Part shown: in pieces, positions 12,611 through 14,450 of the stretch
Layout of the letters: each line of letters opens with the position of its first letter
Numbering within the stretch: position 1 is the stretch's first letter
Source: Palsa-504 sp050013055
GTDB taxonomy: Bacteria > Actinomycetota > Actinomycetes > Streptosporangiales > Streptosporangiaceae
DNA: 14,450 nt
Direction: 5' to 3'
Assembly: GCA_050013055.1 (NCBI GenBank)
Contig: JBEKGC010000133.1
Span: forward strand, 1-14,450
Translations under genes and position numbers: made by a program
The notes under the pieces: model-generated
Databases searched by the model: none
The model's input: only the letters and a program-made list of their open reading frames with translations
Told to the model about the DNA's origin: nothing

Positions 12611-14265
12611 CGGTCACGAGGTCAGACGGCCTAGTGCCGGTGCTATCGCCGAGCGCCGCGGCCAGGCCGGCCGTCCTGCCGGACGCGCGAGACCCCTTCC
12701 ACGCCGGGGAGCCGCGTGCGCTGACGGTGCGCGACCGGGTGACCCGGATGCGGCGCACCCGCGAGCTTGCCATCCGGGGCGACGAGCTCGCCACCCAGCG
12801 CCAGCACGACAAGGGCAAGCTGACCGCGAGGGAACGCCTGGAACTGCTGTTTGACCCCGGATCCTTCGTTGAGCTCGACCTGTTCAGGCGCCGCCCATCG
12901 GGCGGTGTCGGAGCAGACGGACAACCGCACACCGACGGCGTGATAACGGGATCGGGCAACGTCCACGGCCGCCGCGTGTTCGCCTACGCGCAGGACTTCC
13001 GCATCCAGGGCGGTTCCCTCGGCGAGACGCATGCCGCCAAGATCCACAAGATCATGGACCTGGCCATGGCCGTGGGCGCTCCGCTGATTGCCTTCAACGA
13101 CAGCGGCGGGGCACGTATTCAAGAGGGCGTCACCGCGCTGGCGGGGTACGGCGGCATTTTCCGGCGCAATGTACGCGCCTCCGGAGTGATCCCCCAGATC
13201 AGCGTGATTCTCGGACCCTGCGCCGGCGGAGCCGCCTACTCCCCCGCGCTGACCGATTTCGTGTTCATGGTGCGCGACAGTGCGCACATGTTCGTCACCG
13301 GCCCGGACGTGGTGAAGACGGTGACCGGCGAATCGGTCAGCCATGCCGAGCTCGGCGGCGCCCTGGTCCACGCGCGCACGTCGGGTGTCGCCACGTTCAT
13401 CTCGGATGACGAAGAGACGTGCCTGGATGACGTCCGCTATCTGGTAACCCTGCTGCCCGCCAACAATCACGAGCTGCCGCCCGCGACCAAGCTCGACGAC
13501 CCAGCCGACCGGCTGTGCCCCCGGCTGCTCGACCTCGTCCCCGCGGATCCCAAGGTCCCTTATGACATCCGTGCGGTGATTGCCGAGGTCACCGACTACG
13601 GCGAGTTTATGGAGATGCATGAGGAGTGGGCCCCCAACATCGTCTGCTGCCTGGCCCGGGTGGGCGGCGGCACCGTCGGCATCGTGGGCAATCAGCCTTC
13701 GGTCCGGGCCGGCGTCCTGGACATCCAGTCCTCGGAGAAGGCGGCGAGCTTCGTCCAGATGTGCGATGCCTTCAACATCCCGCTGGTCACCCTCGTCGAC
13801 GTGCCCGGCTTCATGCCCGGCGTGGACCAGGAGCACCGGGGGATCATCCGGTACGGCGCCAAGCTGCTTTACGCGTACTGCGACGCCACCGTGCCGCGGA
13901 TCCAGGTCATCCTCCGGAAGGCGTACGGTGGCGCCTACATCGTCATGGACTCCCGGTCAATTGGTGCCGACCTCTCCTTCGCCTGGCCGACCAACGAGAT
14001 CGCGGTCATGGGGCCAGATGCCGCCGTCGGCATCATCCACCGGAAGGACCTCGCCTCCGCCGACGACCCGGATCAGCTCCGCAAGCAGCTGGTGACGGAA
14101 TACACCGAACGGCTGATGCACCCGTTCTACGCCGCGGAGCGGGGCCTCGTTGACGATGTCATCGACCCGCAGGAGACGCGGGCCGTGCTGTGCCACGCGC
14201 TGGCGATGCTGCGCGAGAAGCGGCCCGATGTGCCGCTGCGCAAGCACGGGATCCCGCCCGCGTAG
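12607..14265 (+). CDS. Acyl-CoA carboxylase beta subunit (carboxyltransferase)
   Basis: 552 residues, full length for the PccB/AccB/AccD family. The typical N-terminus is present (KGKLTARERLELLFDPGSF, FNDSGGARIQEGV). The first oxyanion loop is GPCAGGAAYSPALTDF (Gly207-Gly208-Ala209-Ala210), and the C-terminal half has VDVPGFMPGVDQEHRGIIR, RKAYGGAYIVMDS and AWPTNEIAVMGPDAA. It transfers carboxyl from carboxybiotin on an alpha subunit (not in the window) to acetyl-, propionyl- or longer acyl-CoA, giving (alkyl)malonyl-CoA. Ile445 in GGAYIVM falls at the position where Streptomyces PccB has Asp422 and AccB Ile, which argues against strict propionyl-CoA preference. GGGGG lies 5 bases before ATG. 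It probably supplies extender units together with the coupled thioesterase. Confidence 0.95.
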   Translation: MTVTRSDGLVPVLSPSAAARPAVLPDARDPFHAGEPRALTVRDRVTRMRRTRELAIRGDELATQRQHDKGKLTARERLELLFDPGSFVELDLFRRRPSGGVGADGQPHTDGVITGSGNVHGRRVFAYAQDFRIQGGSLGETHAAKIHKIMDLAMAVGAPLIAFNDSGGARIQEGVTALAGYGGIFRRNVRASGVIPQISVILGPCAGGAAYSPALTDFVFMVRDSAHMFVTGPDVVKTVTGESVSHAELGGALVHARTSGVATFISDDEETCLDDVRYLVTLLPANNHELPPATKLDDPADRLCPRLLDLVPADPKVPYDIRAVIAEVTDYGEFMEMHEEWAPNIVCCLARVGGGTVGIVGNQPSVRAGVLDIQSSEKAASFVQMCDAFNIPLVTLVDVPGFMPGVDQEHRGIIRYGAKLLYAYCDATVPRIQVILRKAYGGAYIVMDSRSIGADLSFAWPTNEIAVMGPDAAVGIIHRKDLASADDPDQLRKQLVTEYTERLMHPFYAAERGLVDDVIDPQETRAVLCHALAMLREKRPDVPLRKHGIPPA

Positions 14266-14294
14266 CCGGCTGCCGCAACGGACTTGGGGCCCGT

Positions 14295-14450
14295 CTACGG
14301 TGGCCGTGGCGGAGCGGTCGGCGCCTCGGGCGGCGTGGCCGGGACCTGCGCTATCAGGTCGAACTGGCCGTTGTGGATGGTCGCGGTCAGCTGGCCGCCG
14401 ATGGCCTCCAGGCGGGTGGCCATGTTTTCCAGGCCGCCGCCCAGCCGCCC
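14295..14450 (-). CDS. Sensor histidine kinase, C-terminal fragment
   Basis: Open at the right edge. The 51 visible residues begin GRLGGGLENMATRLEAIGGQL and end in a Pro/Ala-rich tail with TAG at 14295-14297. GGGLENM-x-R-L-x-AIGG-x-L is the end of the HATPase domain of NarL-partner (HisKA_3) sensor kinases, where GLxNMxxRLxxxGG is typical. The final segment lacks the usual PGxGTxV glycines (it has HNGQFDLIAQVP), so ATP-lid function might be altered; only the tail is visible. It converges on the carboxylase with 29 bases between the stops and no obvious terminator. Confidence 0.75.
   Translation of the reverse strand, partial: GRLGGGLENMATRLEAIGGQLTATIHNGQFDLIAQVPATPPEAPTAPPRPP

Noticed and set aside
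12643..13836. Minus-strand 397-codon frame antisense to the carboxylase
   Set aside because: Shadow frame; the carboxylase on the plus strand is unmistakable.
1..14450. tRNA, rRNA, CRISPR array, transposase or phage genes
   Set aside because: Looked for conserved stems, regular spacer repeats and recombinase motifs; none seen.

Overview
The DNA is GC-rich, with strongly G/C-biased third codon positions, SARP, AraC, HxlR and TetR-WHG regulators and SqdB at the left edge. This points to a filamentous or other high-GC actinomycete; I cannot fix the genus. The centre of the window is a compact RiPP locus of the azol(in)e (YcaO/TOMM) type. It lies between regulators and a small acyl-thioester operon.

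Left part (1-5.5 kb): the tail of UDP-sulfoquinovose synthase converges on an AraC-type regulator across a strong bidirectional terminator. Next is a three-gene minus-strand operon: an unrecognised 182-aa protein, an FAD oxidoreductase and an unrecognised 143-aa protein. It has a TTGACA-type promoter carrying a small palindrome. A 550-bp stretch without a supported gene follows. After it comes a divergent pair, a 122-aa small protein (-) and a TetR/WHG repressor (+), sharing a 75-bp region with three imperfect direct repeats and a near-consensus promoter.

Centre (5.5-11.9 kb): read from right to left, the minus strand encodes a 62-aa probable precursor peptide, a 755-aa fused cyclodehydratase (PqqD-like recognition domain, zinc-Cys domain, YcaO), a 535-aa SagB-type FMN dehydrogenase and a 260-aa HxlR regulator with an SCP2-like C-terminal domain. 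A SARP activator is transcribed divergently from the precursor. This is a complete A-CD-B set for making a linear azole peptide: precursor, heterocyclisation (Cys/Ser/Thr to azoline), oxidation to azole. The presumed core is unusually poor in cyclisable residues, with essentially a Cys-Gln-Phe-Cys-Thr segment. No leader peptidase or transporter is visible here.

Right part (11.9-14.45 kb): a CalE7/SgcE10-like hot-dog thioesterase (the type found with enediyne polyketide synthases) is coupled through an 18-codon ORF to an acyl-CoA carboxylase beta subunit. No polyketide synthase lies between them or directly after them. The window ends in the C-terminus of a sensor histidine kinase on the opposite strand. 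Whether the thioesterase-carboxylase pair belongs to the RiPP pathway or to a separate cluster cannot be decided from this window.
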